In this document: positions 44,304 through 55,884 of the stretch, piece by piece
Position numbering within the stretch: the first letter of the stretch is position 1
Layout of the letters: every line of letters begins with the position of its first letter
Assembly (NCBI RefSeq): GCF_017329615.1
Contig: NZ_JAFMTW010000005.1
Location: 1-64,000, forward strand
Direction of reading: 5' to 3'
Length of the DNA: 64,000 bases
Source of the DNA: Alicyclobacillus suci
Lineage (GTDB): Bacteria; Bacillota; Bacilli; Alicyclobacillales; Alicyclobacillaceae
The notes under the pieces: model-generated
What the model was told of the DNA's origin: nothing
Seen by the model: the letters and a program-made list of their open reading frames with translations, nothing else
The model's database searches: none
Made by a program: the position numbers and the translations under genes

Positions 44304-44747
44304 CTATTTTTGTGGTTGTTCGAACAACTTTACATAGGCGCCGTACCCTTCTTTTTCGAGATCTTGTTTCGGAATGAATCGCAAGGCTGCGGAGTTGATG
44401 CAGTAGCGCAAACCGCCCGCTTCGCGTGGACCGTCAGGAAACACGTGGCCCAAGTGGGAATCGGCCGTTTCACTGCGCACCTCCGTTCGAATCATCCCGT
44501 GACTGTAGTCGGTTTTCTCGACAATCTCCTGTGGGTCAATCGGTTTTGTGAAACTGGGCCAGCCACAGCCAGCGTCGTATTTGTCGAGAGAGCAAAACAG
44601 CGGTTTGCCGGAGACGATGTCGACGTAAATCCCTTCTTCGTCGTGGTCCCAATACTCGTTTTGAAACGGCGGCTCTGTGGCATTGTGCTGTGTCACTTCG
44701 TACTGTAGCGGGGTGAGCCGCTTTTTGAGTGCTTCTTGATAATCCAT
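44304..44747 (-). CDS. msrB: peptide-methionine (R)-S-oxide reductase
   Basis: 147 residues, full MsrB length. [11 protein letters not shown] (about 60-70), [12 protein letters not shown] and [11 protein letters not shown] with the catalytic C116 are intact. It repairs methionine-R-sulfoxide using thioredoxin. The two CxxC zinc pairs of some MsrBs are absent, a common variant. GAGGAGG precedes the ATG; the gene starts three bases after the luciferase-like gene, so they are co-transcribed. Confidence 0.95.
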   Translation of the reverse strand: MDYQEALKKRLTPLQYEVTQHNATEPPFQNEYWDHDEEGIYVDIVSGKPLFCSLDKYDAGCGWPSFTKPIDPQEIVEKTDYSHGMIRTEVRSETADSHLGHVFPDGPREAGGLRYCINSAALRFIPKQDLEKEGYGAYVKLFEQPQK

Positions 44748-44750
44748 CGT

Positions 44751-45833
44751 TTATTCCTCCTCTGCGTGCTGCGCCCGGAATGGGATGTCGCGCGCGTGCG
44801 CGGCGGTTGTGTCCGCCGACGGGGTTCCCACATGCAAGCCAAACGCTTCGGCTACCAATTCAAAGGAATGGAGCCTATCCTCCAAGCGGGCGGTATTGGT
44901 ACAGAGTATCACTTCATTTGTTTCGTATGCTTGCGCCAACGCTTCGATTTGCTGCTTGACACTGACTTTGTCCCCAACGACCATCCGCTTTCGGTTTTCT
45001 TTCACCAGCGCCAGCTCGTAGCGGCTGTATGGATAGGATTGTGCCATTTCAATGGTAGGTACGCCATCCGCTCGCTGACCGTTGGCCAAAAAGACCAACG
45101 ACAAATCGAGGACTGAGGCTAATTTATCTGCCTCTTTTTCCGTATCTGCACAGAAGGCGAAAATGGCGACACTCGTCTCTGGGGACGCGCATAATCGCGA
45201 TGGCACGAATCTATCTCGGTACATTTGCATGGCACCCGTACCGCCTTCGCCGTTGATGAAGTGGGCGAAGGAAAACGCCGTGCCCTGTTGTGCAGCCACA
45301 TAGGCACTTCCGTCACTGGAGCCGAGCAACCACATCTCAGGTACTGTGTCGACGACCGGTGATGCCGTCAAACCATAGAAGCGGTGGTCTTCCGGGAGTG
45401 CGTCCGTCAAGTAATCGCGAAGGTCAGCGACTTGCTGCATATAGTCGACGGCACCTCGCTGTTTGCCTTCTTGTAGGGCCATCGTTGACCGCGGCATGCC
45501 ACCTGGCGCCCGCCCAACGCCCACGTCGATACGTCCGGGGTAAAGCGCTTCGAGCATGCGGAAATTTTCTGCTACCTTGTAGGCGCTGTAGTGTGGGAGC
45601 ATGACACCACCCGAGCCAATGCGGAGGCGACTCGTCTTGGCTGCCAGGTGGGCAATCAAAATTTCCGGTGTCGATCCCGCCAGCGTCGGCGCGTCGTGGT
45701 GTTCGGAGACCCACAGTCGGTGGTATCCTAACCTATCGGCGAGTTGGGCCACCTGAACGGTCTGTTGGAGGGCAACGCGCGCGTCACTGCCGTGTGAGAT
45801 AGGGGATTGGTCGAGAATACTAAGTTTGAGCAT
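44751..45833 (-). CDS. luciferase-like (LLM) flavin-dependent oxidoreductase
   Basis: 360 residues. LSILDQSPISHG at the start, LWVSEHHD (about 43-50), GSGGVMLPHYSAYKVAENFR and GRIDVGVGRAPGG are signatures of the LLM class-1 group related to bacterial luciferase alpha chains. ATG 45833 has AGGAGGGA upstream; the longer frame to 45938 is not favoured. Such enzymes use FMNH2 or F420; substrate unknown. A small hairpin CCCCTC/GAGGGG lies in its leader at 45872-45890. Operon with msrB suggests oxidative-stress use. Confidence 0.88.
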   Translation of the reverse strand: MLKLSILDQSPISHGSDARVALQQTVQVAQLADRLGYHRLWVSEHHDAPTLAGSTPEILIAHLAAKTSRLRIGSGGVMLPHYSAYKVAENFRMLEALYPGRIDVGVGRAPGGMPRSTMALQEGKQRGAVDYMQQVADLRDYLTDALPEDHRFYGLTASPVVDTVPEMWLLGSSDGSAYVAAQQGTAFSFAHFINGEGGTGAMQMYRDRFVPSRLCASPETSVAIFAFCADTEKEADKLASVLDLSLVFLANGQRADGVPTIEMAQSYPYSRYELALVKENRKRMVVGDKVSVKQQIEALAQAYETNEVILCTNTARLEDRLHSFELVAEAFGLHVGTPSADTTAAHARDIPFRAQHAEEE

Positions 45834-46014
45834 GCGATTCCCTCCTGGCGTAGACGACGCTTGTATAACCACCCCTCGATTGTGGAGGGGAGAATGGAGC
45901 GGATGGTGAGTCAGTGACAGACATGTTGCGTCTTGCATGACTCAAAAATTATACCTCTTTTTCACAGGGCATTGCACGGAACCAGTTTGATGATGGGTTG
46001 GCTAAAGTGCGGCC

Positions 46015-46782
46015 TCAGCCCTTGACACCCAGCTTTGTCGCTACCCATCCGACGTACTCTTTGAGGGCGAGTTCAGTGACGTCGAGTGCCGTAGTCGACG
46101 GCAGGTAGGCCAGTTGGTAGCTACCAGAGGTAGTACTGGCTTGGTAATCCGTTGGAAATGGCGTTACGTCGATGCCATCATGTTCAAAATCGAGCACGGC
46201 ACGTGACATATGAAACGCGGAAGTGACGAGAATTGGGTGCCTTAAGTGATGCGCTTTGAGGATGGGATGGGTGAATTCTGCGTTTTCTTCGGTGTTTCGG
46301 CTGTTGTTCTCCGTGTAGATAAGACCCCTTGGAATACCGAGACTGACGAGTTCGCGTTTCGCGATTTGCGCCTCGGACTGATTTTGTCCGTGAACCATTC
46401 GCTTGGGTCCTGCCGTGATGATGATCGGCAGGTGGAGCATTTCGTAGAGGCGGGCGGTGGTCAGGAGACGATTAGCGGCGCTGCCGCTGAGATTTCCTTC
46501 ACCATTGATGTCGGGTGTGCCGATGACTGACCCGCCTCCGAGCATGACAATGACATCCCCGTAGGGATGTCGTGGCTGCGGGTATGCGTCTTCCAAGGGG
46601 CGGATGAGCGCGTTAGCGACTATTTGCGTACTACTGGCATACACGATGGCGGCGACGAGAAACAGTGCAATCGATACACGGCGGAGTGTACGGTATGCGA
46701 AGTACCCAAGAATGGCCACAACCACCGCAAACAGCCCAGGCGGCAAAATTAGTGATTCGATAATCTTGACGATAGTAAACAC
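46015..46782 (-). CDS. YdcF-like DUF218 membrane protein
   Basis: 255 residues. Two hydrophobic segments near the N-terminus (IIESLILPPGLFAVVVAILG and a second at about 30-50) precede the DUF218 domain: DVIVMLGGGSV (about 85-95), AANRLLTTARLYE, NSRNTEENAEFT and LVTSAFHMSRA. The family is SanA/YdcF-like and may act in envelope metabolism; the activity is not established. GTG 46782 is chosen because GGAGGG is ten bases upstream; the longer frame would overlap the preceding gene. Confidence 0.8.
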   Translation of the reverse strand: MFTIVKIIESLILPPGLFAVVVAILGYFAYRTLRRVSIALFLVAAIVYASSTQIVANALIRPLEDAYPQPRHPYGDVIVMLGGGSVIGTPDINGEGNLSGSAANRLLTTARLYEMLHLPIIITAGPKRMVHGQNQSEAQIAKRELVSLGIPRGLIYTENNSRNTEENAEFTHPILKAHHLRHPILVTSAFHMSRAVLDFEHDGIDVTPFPTDYQASTTSGSYQLAYLPSTTALDVTELALKEYVGWVATKLGVKG

Positions 46783-46811
46783 GGGGGAATGCCCTCCAAC
46801 GCTTTGGACAC

Positions 46812-47654
46812 TTACGCGAATTCTGCAATTCGTTCGCGCAGCGTTTCGGTATCTTCTGTGGCAACCGCCAGGCCGCGCGCATAGATTTGCCGGGCTTTCT
46901 CTACGTCGGCCAGACGTGGGTTTCGCTGATATTTCGGGTTGTATTCGTCGCCCCAATCGATGAACGTCCATGCGTCATCCGGGTATTCTGCGCACAATTG
47001 TTCGCGGATAGCGTCCGCCTCGCGCGTTTCTCCGAGGACGAATAATGCGATACTTTCCGCGCTCTTCATATTGAGTAAAATCGGTGTCGCAGATGAGGGG
47101 AAAGTCTGCTGGAAAGACCGCGTATAATCCAGTAGAGCGGTGGCCAGTTGCGGAAATTCGTCCACCTGATCCGTCAAAGCAATCTCGACGTCTTGAACCC
47201 AGCTGAACAAATCCTCTGGCAACACGTTTTCTGGTACTTGCATATCAAATACAGAAATGTCCCGAACCTTCATTTCTTCTGCAAACGCGCGCAGCCCGCG
47301 CCACGCATTCAGCCATTTGTCGATGGCTTGCATCCGGTTGTTTGAGCGGATATCATCAATGCCCTTTTGGACCAGACTCGCGAAGTCCTCCCAGCAGAAC
47401 AGGTCAGTGCAGAGCCTGTCCCAGAGCACGACTGTCGCCGCTGTGAGGAACGCGGGAGACGTACCTTTGACAGCTTGCCAGCGCTGTGCTACCGCGTTGA
47501 TGGAATGGTGTTTTTGACAAACTTTATGAAACAGGTCTTCATTTATCTCGACGCCTTGGCGTTGCAATTCTGTGAGGACGTCTTCGGTGGACAGTCCCTC
47601 TAATCGCTGAAGCTCTATGCGTAAATTGGATGATCTGCCAGCAGCGCTTGCCAT
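46812..47654 (-). CDS. helical-repeat (TPR-like) protein of unknown function
   Basis: 280 residues, mostly charged helices with no signal or membrane segment. The C-terminal part (AESIALFVLGETREADAIRE and AWTFIDWGDEYNPKYQRNPR then an AxxIYARGL helix) looks like tetratricopeptide helices. ATG 47654 is six bases after AAGGAGA; ATG 47660 abuts it. It lies upstream of the YdcF-like gene on the same strand (29-base gap) and is divergent from another helical-repeat protein at 47807. I do not recognise the family. Confidence 0.7.
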   Translation of the reverse strand: MASAAGRSSNLRIELQRLEGLSTEDVLTELQRQGVEINEDLFHKVCQKHHSINAVAQRWQAVKGTSPAFLTAATVVLWDRLCTDLFCWEDFASLVQKGIDDIRSNNRMQAIDKWLNAWRGLRAFAEEMKVRDISVFDMQVPENVLPEDLFSWVQDVEIALTDQVDEFPQLATALLDYTRSFQQTFPSSATPILLNMKSAESIALFVLGETREADAIREQLCAEYPDDAWTFIDWGDEYNPKYQRNPRLADVEKARQIYARGLAVATEDTETLRERIAEFA

Positions 47655-47806
47655 GGTCATTCTCCTTACTTTTTGTGTACTGTTGCGACGACGACATCGC
47701 AACGGCGTTGTTTATGCCATTATTCCTGACCATCATAGCATTTCGCAAGGTTGGTTTTACGTTACAATGGGACAAGAATCATTTCAGGGGATAAGGTGGG
47801 GCTTTT

Positions 47807-48646
47807 GTGGACCGACAAGCACAGTTGCAAGCAGCGCAGTTGAATGAAGCAGCAGACTATCTCGTGATGAACGCAATTGACACGATACGCGAGCGGATGC
47901 AGGACGATGACGCAAAATCTCGACTGACCGCGCTCGAAGACGCATATCTAAACGAACGGCCCATCGATTTACTCGCTCGTCGCCAGTGGCTTGAAAATAC
48001 CCTATCTACAGAAGAAGCAGCTTGGCCGCTACGGCTCTATCTCGCTGACGTCGCGTTACAGGAGCAAAACGAAGCTTCGTTTGAGCAAGAGGTGAGTGCA
48101 TGTTTGACGAGATTGACCGATTTGTTTGTGGTCGTGTCGCTTTTCATGTTTATCACGCGGCTGTACGTCCTGCGCGCGCCGACACAATCTATCGCGGCGG
48201 CTTATGTACGGGAGACAATGACGAAGAATCCGAGCATCGCGCCGTACATTCGGTCCATTTATATTCAGACTTTATTGGATGCCGAAGATTTTGAAAGTGC
48301 GTATGAACAGTTACAACTTGCGGTGGAAGAAAACAATTCCATGCTCACGATTGAAGGGCTGGAAATTTTGCCGATTTTGTTGGCTCGGCTCGGCAAATGG
48401 TCTGATGCGGCGCGGGTAAAAGCTTTGGTCGGCCAATTTGCTCGCGAACAAGTGTCAGAAGCTGAGCGGTCCGAGTATGTCGAGCGTTTGCTAGTGGACG
48501 TTCAAGAGCGTGAGCAATTGGGCGATTTCGAGACCGCTCGATTCCTGATGGACGTCGCCAAAGAGGTCGATGACCAACATCCCGCCGTCAAAGGATATCT
48601 ATCGATTGGCGTACAAATGCCCAAAGGTTGGTGGCCTGTGCAATAA
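47807..48646 (+). CDS. helical-repeat (TPR-like) protein of unknown function
   Basis: 279 residues, helix-rich, no signal peptide. A hydrophobic helix (about 100-118, LTDLFVVVSLFMFITRLYVL) sits inside helical repeats such as FESAYEQLQLAVEEN and LPILLARLGKWSDAARVKAL. GTG start with GGGG upstream. It is divergent, across 152 bases, from the protein at 46812-47654, which has the same size and general style. No family recognised. Confidence 0.68.
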   Translation: MDRQAQLQAAQLNEAADYLVMNAIDTIRERMQDDDAKSRLTALEDAYLNERPIDLLARRQWLENTLSTEEAAWPLRLYLADVALQEQNEASFEQEVSACLTRLTDLFVVVSLFMFITRLYVLRAPTQSIAAAYVRETMTKNPSIAPYIRSIYIQTLLDAEDFESAYEQLQLAVEENNSMLTIEGLEILPILLARLGKWSDAARVKALVGQFAREQVSEAERSEYVERLLVDVQEREQLGDFETARFLMDVAKEVDDQHPAVKGYLSIGVQMPKGWWPVQ

Positions 48647-48670
48647 TCAGCGTCCTGGTGGCAACACCGC

Positions 48671-49279
48671 TTAATTTGAGCCGAACAGCGGCAGTAAATA
48701 GTTTGCGAGCACGCGTTTGAGTTCTGTTACCATCTCTGGCCGGATTTGCGAATTCACATGTGTCGCGGGAAGGAGTGCACTCATAATCCGGATGCACACT
48801 TCTGCATACAGTTGTTTTTGCTGCATCGACATCTCAGGTGCCCATAGCGACAATATGGACAGTAGTCTGGACATGACTTCATCCGCCAGGGATTCCGCCG
48901 GAAAGCAACTCGTCCAATCGAATATGAATTCGAACGCAACATGCTGAATTTTAAATTGTACAACCTTGTCGATAATGCACTCTAGCTGTTCTGAAAAACT
49001 GACGTTCGTTGAGGCCAATTCGAGGGCGTCGTCGAGCAGCGACGTTAAACTGCTTCGATATCTGTCCGCTAATGCCTGCACGACGCTTTCTTTGTTTGGG
49101 AAAAATTGATAAAGCGAACCGATTGACGTCTCAGCGCGAAGCGCAATTGCGTTGGTCGTCATAGCGTCGTATCCAATTTCCGCAATCAACTGTTCAGCAG
49201 CGTCTAAGATGATATTGACTCGTCGTTGTCCGCGAGATGTTTTTGGTTGGTGATAGGTCGTTCTTTGCTCATCTGCCAT
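48671..49279 (-). CDS. TetR-family transcriptional regulator
   Basis: 202 residues. The N-terminal HTH is clear: IILDAAEQLIAEIGYDAMTT followed by ETSIGSLYQFFPNKESVV (about 20-65). The ligand domain is not diagnostic. ATG 49279 has AAGAGGAGA upstream; the longer frame to 49357 would run through a terminator. Converges with the helical-repeat gene. The target is unknown. Confidence 0.87.
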   Translation of the reverse strand: MADEQRTTYHQPKTSRGQRRVNIILDAAEQLIAEIGYDAMTTNAIALRAETSIGSLYQFFPNKESVVQALADRYRSSLTSLLDDALELASTNVSFSEQLECIIDKVVQFKIQHVAFEFIFDWTSCFPAESLADEVMSRLLSILSLWAPEMSMQQKQLYAEVCIRIMSALLPATHVNSQIRPEMVTELKRVLANYLLPLFGSN

Positions 49280-49320
49280 TGCGTCGAATCTCCTCTTAAA
49301 CACGCGAACCCTTGTGTACA

Positions 49321-49355
49321 GAAAAGCCCTCGACATGTCGTGCGAGGGCCTTTTC
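49321..49355 (-). terminator. terminator of the DUF1641 gene
   Basis: GCCCTCG (49326-49332) pairs with CGAGGGC (49343-49349), flanked by AAAAG/CTTTT. On the minus strand the hairpin is followed by TTTTC. Confidence 0.75.
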
Positions 49356-49381
49356 ATAAGTAAACAGCAGTCTCTTGCCGT

Positions 49382-49864
49382 TTACTTTTTATTGACTTCG
49401 CCGAGCGCGTCGAGCATCGCTTGGGTAAAGCGAAGTGCTTTTTGCACGGTCGGGTCTTTCAACATCTTGAGAACGGAGAATACGCTATAGCGAGTTTGGT
49501 CCTTCTCAGCGCGCTCTTTGGCGATTTCGAACGCTTGGCGACCCTTTTGAATCGTTCCTACCGCTGGCTCCAGATAACCTTGTGCCATTTTTGTCAGGCC
49601 TTCGAGTGTATCACCGTCGGTCACTGCGTCTTCTGCAGCGCGATAAACCCGGTCTACCAGGTGGACAATCTTTGCCAAGGTTGGCAGACTGTCGACGATA
49701 GTTACGAGGCCGTTGAGGGTCTCTTCGTCCTTTGTCATCGCACTCAGGATAGAAGCGAGTTGCGGTAAATTCTCAAGGACCGTGTTGAGGGAGTTCTGTA
49801 CCTGTGGATTGAGAAGTACATCGGTTACGTCGACCGATTCGTTCACATTTGTTGCCTCTGTCAC
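49382..49864 (-). CDS. DUF1641 family protein
   Basis: 160 residues. The repeated LxxLLPxL-like pattern (VLENLPQLASILSAMTKDEE, TIVDSLPTLAKIVHLVDRVY) and FSVLKMLKDPTVQKAL are typical of DUF1641 (YrhD-like) proteins, often found beside NAD(P)H- or formate-linked oxidoreductases. No such partner is next to it here. The GTG start has a strong AAGGAGGTCC upstream. Own terminator follows. Function unknown. Confidence 0.82.
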   Translation of the reverse strand: MTEATNVNESVDVTDVLLNPQVQNSLNTVLENLPQLASILSAMTKDEETLNGLVTIVDSLPTLAKIVHLVDRVYRAAEDAVTDGDTLEGLTKMAQGYLEPAVGTIQKGRQAFEIAKERAEKDQTRYSVFSVLKMLKDPTVQKALRFTQAMLDALGEVNKK

Positions 49865-50233
49865 GTTGAGGACCTCCTTGCTCTTTGCACCCCTAGAGTA
49901 GCCTGTGCATCATGGCTCAAAATAACTGCATGCTTGAAGAAGAGATATATCCGCTGGATCATGACAATCAATTGTACCGTGATCCGACGTGAGAATTCCA
50001 CTCCACAGTATAGTGGACTTAAAGCCTCTTTGTCTAATACCAGGCTTCGAAAAGTCTGTATGAACTGCCGTCAAAGTCGACAAACGCACACAACGACACG
50101 AGTGCTGGTTTCCGATATGGCGTTTTATATCCTTGTCGTCCGGCGGGATAGGCGCAATTTTGATGTATACGCAGGTCAAATCATCTGGTAACATCGAATC
50201 TGCGAAATCTCCAGTCATTGGAGTGAATCGGCA
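49865..50233. other. gene-free region upstream of the AraC gene
   Basis: Short frames on both strands (85-102 residues) show no family resemblance or good ribosome binding site. The stretch holds inverted repeats: CCACT/AGTGG (49999-50016) and GACTT..AAGCCT / AGGCTT..AAGTC (50016-50056), which could fold into a hairpin or be regulator sites for the AraC gene. Nothing else is seen. Confidence 0.5.
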
Positions 50234-51049
50234 TTGACAATGGATACAACGAGTCAGTCACAACCTGGCACGCGCGTGATTAGTGTCGGCTATGCGGAAC
50301 ACGAGGCGCCATATCGCCAACAGGAGCGCGCTGGACTTGGGTGTTACTTGTTTCGCTTGCAGATTGATGGCCACGCTAGCGCGTTGGTCGACAATCAGAT
50401 GATGCACGTCAAGTCTGGCGATTTGCTGTTGTTCGGGCCAGGCCAAGCGTACGAGTTGCAAATTGACCGCTTTCAGGAGGACTTCGTTCACTCTGTCGAT
50501 TTATATTTACTGTGTCAGGGCCCATGGCTGGACGAGTGGTGGCAAAAGCGCAGGCGGCCCACACACGCTCGGCTGTCGCTGCACGAACACTGCGTGCACC
50601 TGTGGCGGCAGTTGATTGAGGAGTATCGAAGACCCGGTACGCCAAATATGGAGTTGTGCGACTATCTGTTGCGCGCATTGTGCCTTACGATAGACCGACA
50701 CGCCCACGACGCCAATAGCCACTCGACCGTCCCACTAGCTGCAGATAGGATGCGTTGGTTTATCGAACGCCATGCGCCGGACGACATCACGCTGAAAGAC
50801 GTCGCCGATGCTGCTGGGCTGAGTATTTCGCGGGCGGTTCACATTTTTAAGGAAACGTATCAGCAGACCATCGTGCAGTATTTGCTTGAGGTGCGGTTGC
50901 AGATGGCTTGTGACCGTATGCGGTTTAGTACGTTTAATCTTGAACAGATTGCGGATTCTTGTGGTTTTCGGAGCTATTCATACTTCTACCGTGTATTCCG
51001 TTCTCGTTATGGCATTTCTCCTCGTGCTTTTCGCCAACGCGCACAGTGA
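50234..51049 (+). CDS. AraC-family transcriptional regulator
   Basis: 271 residues. N-terminal cupin-like sensor (about 30-90), C-terminal double HTH: ITLKDVADAAGLSISRAVHI and LEQIADSCGFRSYSYFYRVF then SPRAFRQ. TTG 50234 has GGAGTG nine bases upstream; ATG 50240 is an alternative. It is different in sequence from the AraC protein at 30877. No obvious target cluster adjoins, so its role is unknown. Confidence 0.85.
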   Translation: MTMDTTSQSQPGTRVISVGYAEHEAPYRQQERAGLGCYLFRLQIDGHASALVDNQMMHVKSGDLLLFGPGQAYELQIDRFQEDFVHSVDLYLLCQGPWLDEWWQKRRRPTHARLSLHEHCVHLWRQLIEEYRRPGTPNMELCDYLLRALCLTIDRHAHDANSHSTVPLAADRMRWFIERHAPDDITLKDVADAAGLSISRAVHIFKETYQQTIVQYLLEVRLQMACDRMRFSTFNLEQIADSCGFRSYSYFYRVFRSRYGISPRAFRQRAQ

Positions 51050-51175
51050 CGTTCACGAAGTTTCCTTGTGACCTCTCGAAGTTGTATACTACAAAATGGT
51101 TGTCATCCGGCTGGCATGCCGGATTTAGGCTCGGGGAACCGGGCCCATTTTTGTGGGAGTTCTGGGGGCAGAGGA

Positions 51176-52138
51176 ATGGGTCAGACGGGCACGGAAAAGA
51201 GAACGTTTTCACCATATATCAAGTTTTCTCGCGATGAATGGCGAAATTTGCGAAAGGCGACCCCACTGACGTTGACAGAAGCGGAGTTGGAGACACTGCA
51301 CGGACTTAACGAACAAGTGTCGCTGACGGAGGTCGAAGAAATTTATTTGCCGCTCACCCGCCTTTTAAATCTCTACGTGGGTGCTACGCAGAGCTTATAT
51401 CGGGCAACGCACGAATTTCTTGGCGATACGGGGGAAAAGGTGCCATATATCATCGGCATTGCGGGCAGTGTGGCGGTCGGCAAGAGTACCACGGCGAGAA
51501 TCATTCAGGCGTTGTTGTCGCGTTGGCCCAATCATCCAAAGGTAGACCTCGTTACCACTGACGGTTTTTTATATCCGAATCGCGAATTGGAGCGCCGCGG
51601 AATCATGCACCGAAAGGGATTCCCAGAAAGCTATGATACGCGCAAGCTGATTCACTTCTTGGCCGACGTCAAGTCTGGCAAGCCGGAGGTCATCGCTCCA
51701 GTCTACTCCCACCTAACGTATGACATTGTGGCATCTGAGCAGATTGTCGTGCGCCAGCCGGACATCGTCATTCTCGAAGGTGTCAATGTCTTGCAGACGA
51801 GTCGTTCGACGAACGGTGCAAGGCCAATGAATGTGTTCGTCTCCGACTTTTTCGACTTCTCGATTTACGTGGATGCACAAGAGGCGCTCATTCGGCAGTG
51901 GTATATCGAGCGGTTTCAGAAGCTTCGCGAGACAGCCTTTCGCGACAAGCTGTCGTATTTTCATCGGTACGCCAGTTTGACCGTCGAAGAAGCGAACCAG
52001 ACGGCCCTGCGAATTTGGGAAGAAATTAACGCGAAAAACCTGCGGGAAAACATTTTGCCGACGAAGCAACGCGCTGATCTCATCTTGCAGAAGAGTGACC
52101 ATCATATGGTGGAACAGGTGTATTTGCGAAAAATCTAA
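51176..52138 (+). CDS. coaA: pantothenate kinase, type I
   Basis: 320 residues, normal for prokaryotic type I CoaA, the first step of coenzyme A synthesis. Walker [10 protein letters not shown] lies near residues 97-105; YSHLTYDIV and [11 protein letters not shown] are family hallmarks. The conserved N-terminus [12 protein letters not shown] supports a start at ATG 51176, behind GGGGGCAGAGGA, over the longer frame from 51068. It stands alone. Confidence 0.94.
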   Translation: MGQTGTEKRTFSPYIKFSRDEWRNLRKATPLTLTEAELETLHGLNEQVSLTEVEEIYLPLTRLLNLYVGATQSLYRATHEFLGDTGEKVPYIIGIAGSVAVGKSTTARIIQALLSRWPNHPKVDLVTTDGFLYPNRELERRGIMHRKGFPESYDTRKLIHFLADVKSGKPEVIAPVYSHLTYDIVASEQIVVRQPDIVILEGVNVLQTSRSTNGARPMNVFVSDFFDFSIYVDAQEALIRQWYIERFQKLRETAFRDKLSYFHRYASLTVEEANQTALRIWEEINAKNLRENILPTKQRADLILQKSDHHMVEQVYLRKI

Positions 52139-52299
52139 CAGAAAACAGTGGATTTCAGATGACAGGTGAGGAAAAGACGGGGTTGTGCGTCAGGATTTGC
52201 ATAGAGCGGGAATGATTTGTCCTTTTATTCGTCCATTGGGTCTTGTTACGGTAGGTATATGCGCCGCGACAGATTTCAAAGAAGAAGAAAGGACGATGA

Positions 52300-52887
52300 G
52301 TGATTAATTTTTTGACGAACACAACCCGAATCAGCAAGACCGTGTTGGTGGCGACTGCGCTTGCCTGCACGACCCTGACTCCCGTCGTGTTTTCTCCTTC
52401 GTTGACAGCTGCCGCCGTCAAATATAAAACGGTAGCCTATACAGGCCACTTGCCACCGGGTGTCACACATGTCAAGACCAAGGGTAGCTGGTTGCCGAGC
52501 GCTAGTTGGCAGACGAAATATAATGCCGTTCTCCGCGTGGCCAAGAGTAAGCTTGGCACCCCGTATATTTGGGGGCACAATGAAGACCGTGGGCAGAAAG
52601 GTTTTGATTGCTCGAATTACACAGAGTATGTATATCACCATGCGTTGGGTTACAAGTTCAGCACATCCTCACAGGTGCAAGGAAAGTCGGTGGGGTGGAA
52701 AGTCGCTAAGGCAGACATGCGTCCCGGCGATCTTCTGATTTTCGAAAACGGGAAACATGTAGGCATTTATATCGGGAACAATGAAATGATTCAGGAGGGC
52801 GGCGGCGCTGGTAAAGTCGCCTATATGAAGCTTGGTAAGGGATACTACTGGGGCAAGCATTTGACCGCAGTCAAGCGCATGTTTTAG
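52300..52887 (+). CDS. secreted NlpC/P60 cell-wall hydrolase
   Basis: 195 residues. Signal peptide with a hydrophobic core near 12-35 and likely cleavage after LTAAA. The NlpC/P60 domain holds the catalytic C104 in GFDCSNYTEYV and H153 in GKHVGIYIGNNEMI. It should cleave peptidoglycan stem peptides. No SH3 or LysM binding domain is present. GTG 52300 has GAAAGGA upstream. Stands alone, followed by a hairpin. Confidence 0.88.
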   Translation: MINFLTNTTRISKTVLVATALACTTLTPVVFSPSLTAAAVKYKTVAYTGHLPPGVTHVKTKGSWLPSASWQTKYNAVLRVAKSKLGTPYIWGHNEDRGQKGFDCSNYTEYVYHHALGYKFSTSSQVQGKSVGWKVAKADMRPGDLLIFENGKHVGIYIGNNEMIQEGGGAGKVAYMKLGKGYYWGKHLTAVKRMF

Positions 52888-52975
52888 GAAGGGAGATTCT
52901 GATATAGGCGCAAGTCAGTGACTTGTTGTACCTAGTCTACCTATCCATGCGGTTGCGGCGCAGGACAGAATCTTG

Positions 52976-53026
52976 AAATAGGTTGTTTCGGTCTGCAATA
53001 TTCTTGCGGACAGAAACAGCCTATTT
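52976..53026 (+). terminator. terminator after the NlpC/P60 gene
   Basis: AAATAGGTTGTTTC at 52976-52989 pairs with GAAACAGCCTATTT (53013-53026), one mismatch, with further inner pairing GTC-GCAA/TTGC-GAC. Confidence 0.7.
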
Positions 53027-53089
53027 GTGTTTGTGCGCGATGACGCTCGGTCTTCCATTGCCCAAAGTTGTGGAATGTAGCGCATTTGG

Positions 53090-53118
53090 TTGCACCGTAG
53101 CAACGGCTGCGCTAAACT
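53090..53118 (+). promoter_or_regulatory. cggR-gapA promoter
   Basis: TTGCAC (53090-53095) and TAAACT (53113-53118) with a 17-base spacer; the start of transcription would be near 53125, just before the CggR operator. Confidence 0.6.
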
Positions 53119-53126
53119 TAAGTTAA

Positions 53127-53162
53127 CGGGACGAAAAATGAACCATCGGGACTTTCGGTGTC
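53127..53162 (+). promoter_or_regulatory. CggR operator
   Basis: CGGGAC-N6-TGAA-N4-CGGGAC-N6-TGTC matches the direct-repeat operator known for Bacillus subtilis CggR (CGGGAC-N6-TGTC twice, four bases apart) in spacing and, apart from TGAA in the first repeat, in sequence. It sits at the predicted transcription start of cggR. Confidence 0.88.
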
Positions 53163-53194
53163 CCTGTGGTTCGAACCGGGATAGGTGAGCCTGT

Positions 53195-55247
<2,053 letters not shown>

Positions 55248-55263
55248 TGGTCGCTTTGCGGTT

Positions 55264-55310
55264 AAAGCCGCTGCGCGCTCTGCCTGGTCAGAGTGGCGCG
55301 GCGGCTTTTT
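55264..55310 (+). terminator. terminator of cggR-gapA
   Basis: AAAGCCGC-rich arm (55264-55276) pairs with GCGGCGGCTTT (about 55299-55309), inner CTCTG/CAGAG, followed by TTTTTGTG. Confidence 0.88.
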
Positions 55311-55463
55311 GTGTGTTGGCCTTAGCGCACGGCATGATTTAGGTGGTTTATGGCCCACACACGTTCACCGACTTGTCATGTTTATGTGGTCGGAATTTTG
55401 ATATGATCATCGACGTGTGCTTCCAGTTGTGCCTGTACAAAGGCCATAAAGGGGTGTTTACTA

Positions 55464-55856
55464 ATGAAAATTCGTTCGCTGATGACCATCCCCGTGTTCG
55501 CTGTGCTGGTTGCCGTTGCAGGTTGTGGTACCAGTGATTCAGGGAATTCGAATACGAGTGCACAGACGAGCGTGCCGAAAGACGCTCAGGTCGTTCACGT
55601 GATTGCGCAGGATTACAGTTGGACGTTGGACAAGTCGACGTTTAAGGACAATCAGCCTATCGCGTTTGATCTCTCTTGCACGAGCGGATCGCACGGATTT
55701 GCAATTTCCGGCACGAATATCAATGTGCCGATTGCCTCCGGCCAGACGAAAACCGTCGTTTGGACGCCAAAGAAGGCGGGGACATACACGATTGTCTGCT
55801 CGAAGTTCTGTGGTCCAGGACACGAACAAATGGTGAAGAAATTTAAAGTCGTCTGA
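55464..55856 (+). CDS. CuA-type cupredoxin lipoprotein
   Basis: 130 residues. Signal peptide with lipobox AVAGC, C21. The cupredoxin domain carries a set resembling the binuclear CuA site of cytochrome oxidase subunit II: H77 in GSHGFAIS, then C112, C116, H120 and M123 in CSKFCGPGHEQM. It lacks the two membrane helices of true subunit II and no oxidase genes adjoin, so it is a stand-alone electron carrier or copper-delivery protein. AAAGGGG precedes the ATG. Converges with a multicopper oxidase gene. Confidence 0.86.
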   Translation: MKIRSLMTIPVFAVLVAVAGCGTSDSGNSNTSAQTSVPKDAQVVHVIAQDYSWTLDKSTFKDNQPIAFDLSCTSGSHGFAISGTNINVPIASGQTKTVVWTPKKAGTYTIVCSKFCGPGHEQMVKKFKVV

Positions 55857-55884
55857 TCTTGCCACCAGTGAACTTGAGGATAGG

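Noticed and set aside
49910-50218. 102-residue minus-strand frame and 85-residue plus-strand frame in the AraC upstream gap
   Set aside because: Neither has a good ribosome binding site, recognisable family or codon pattern like the neighbours.
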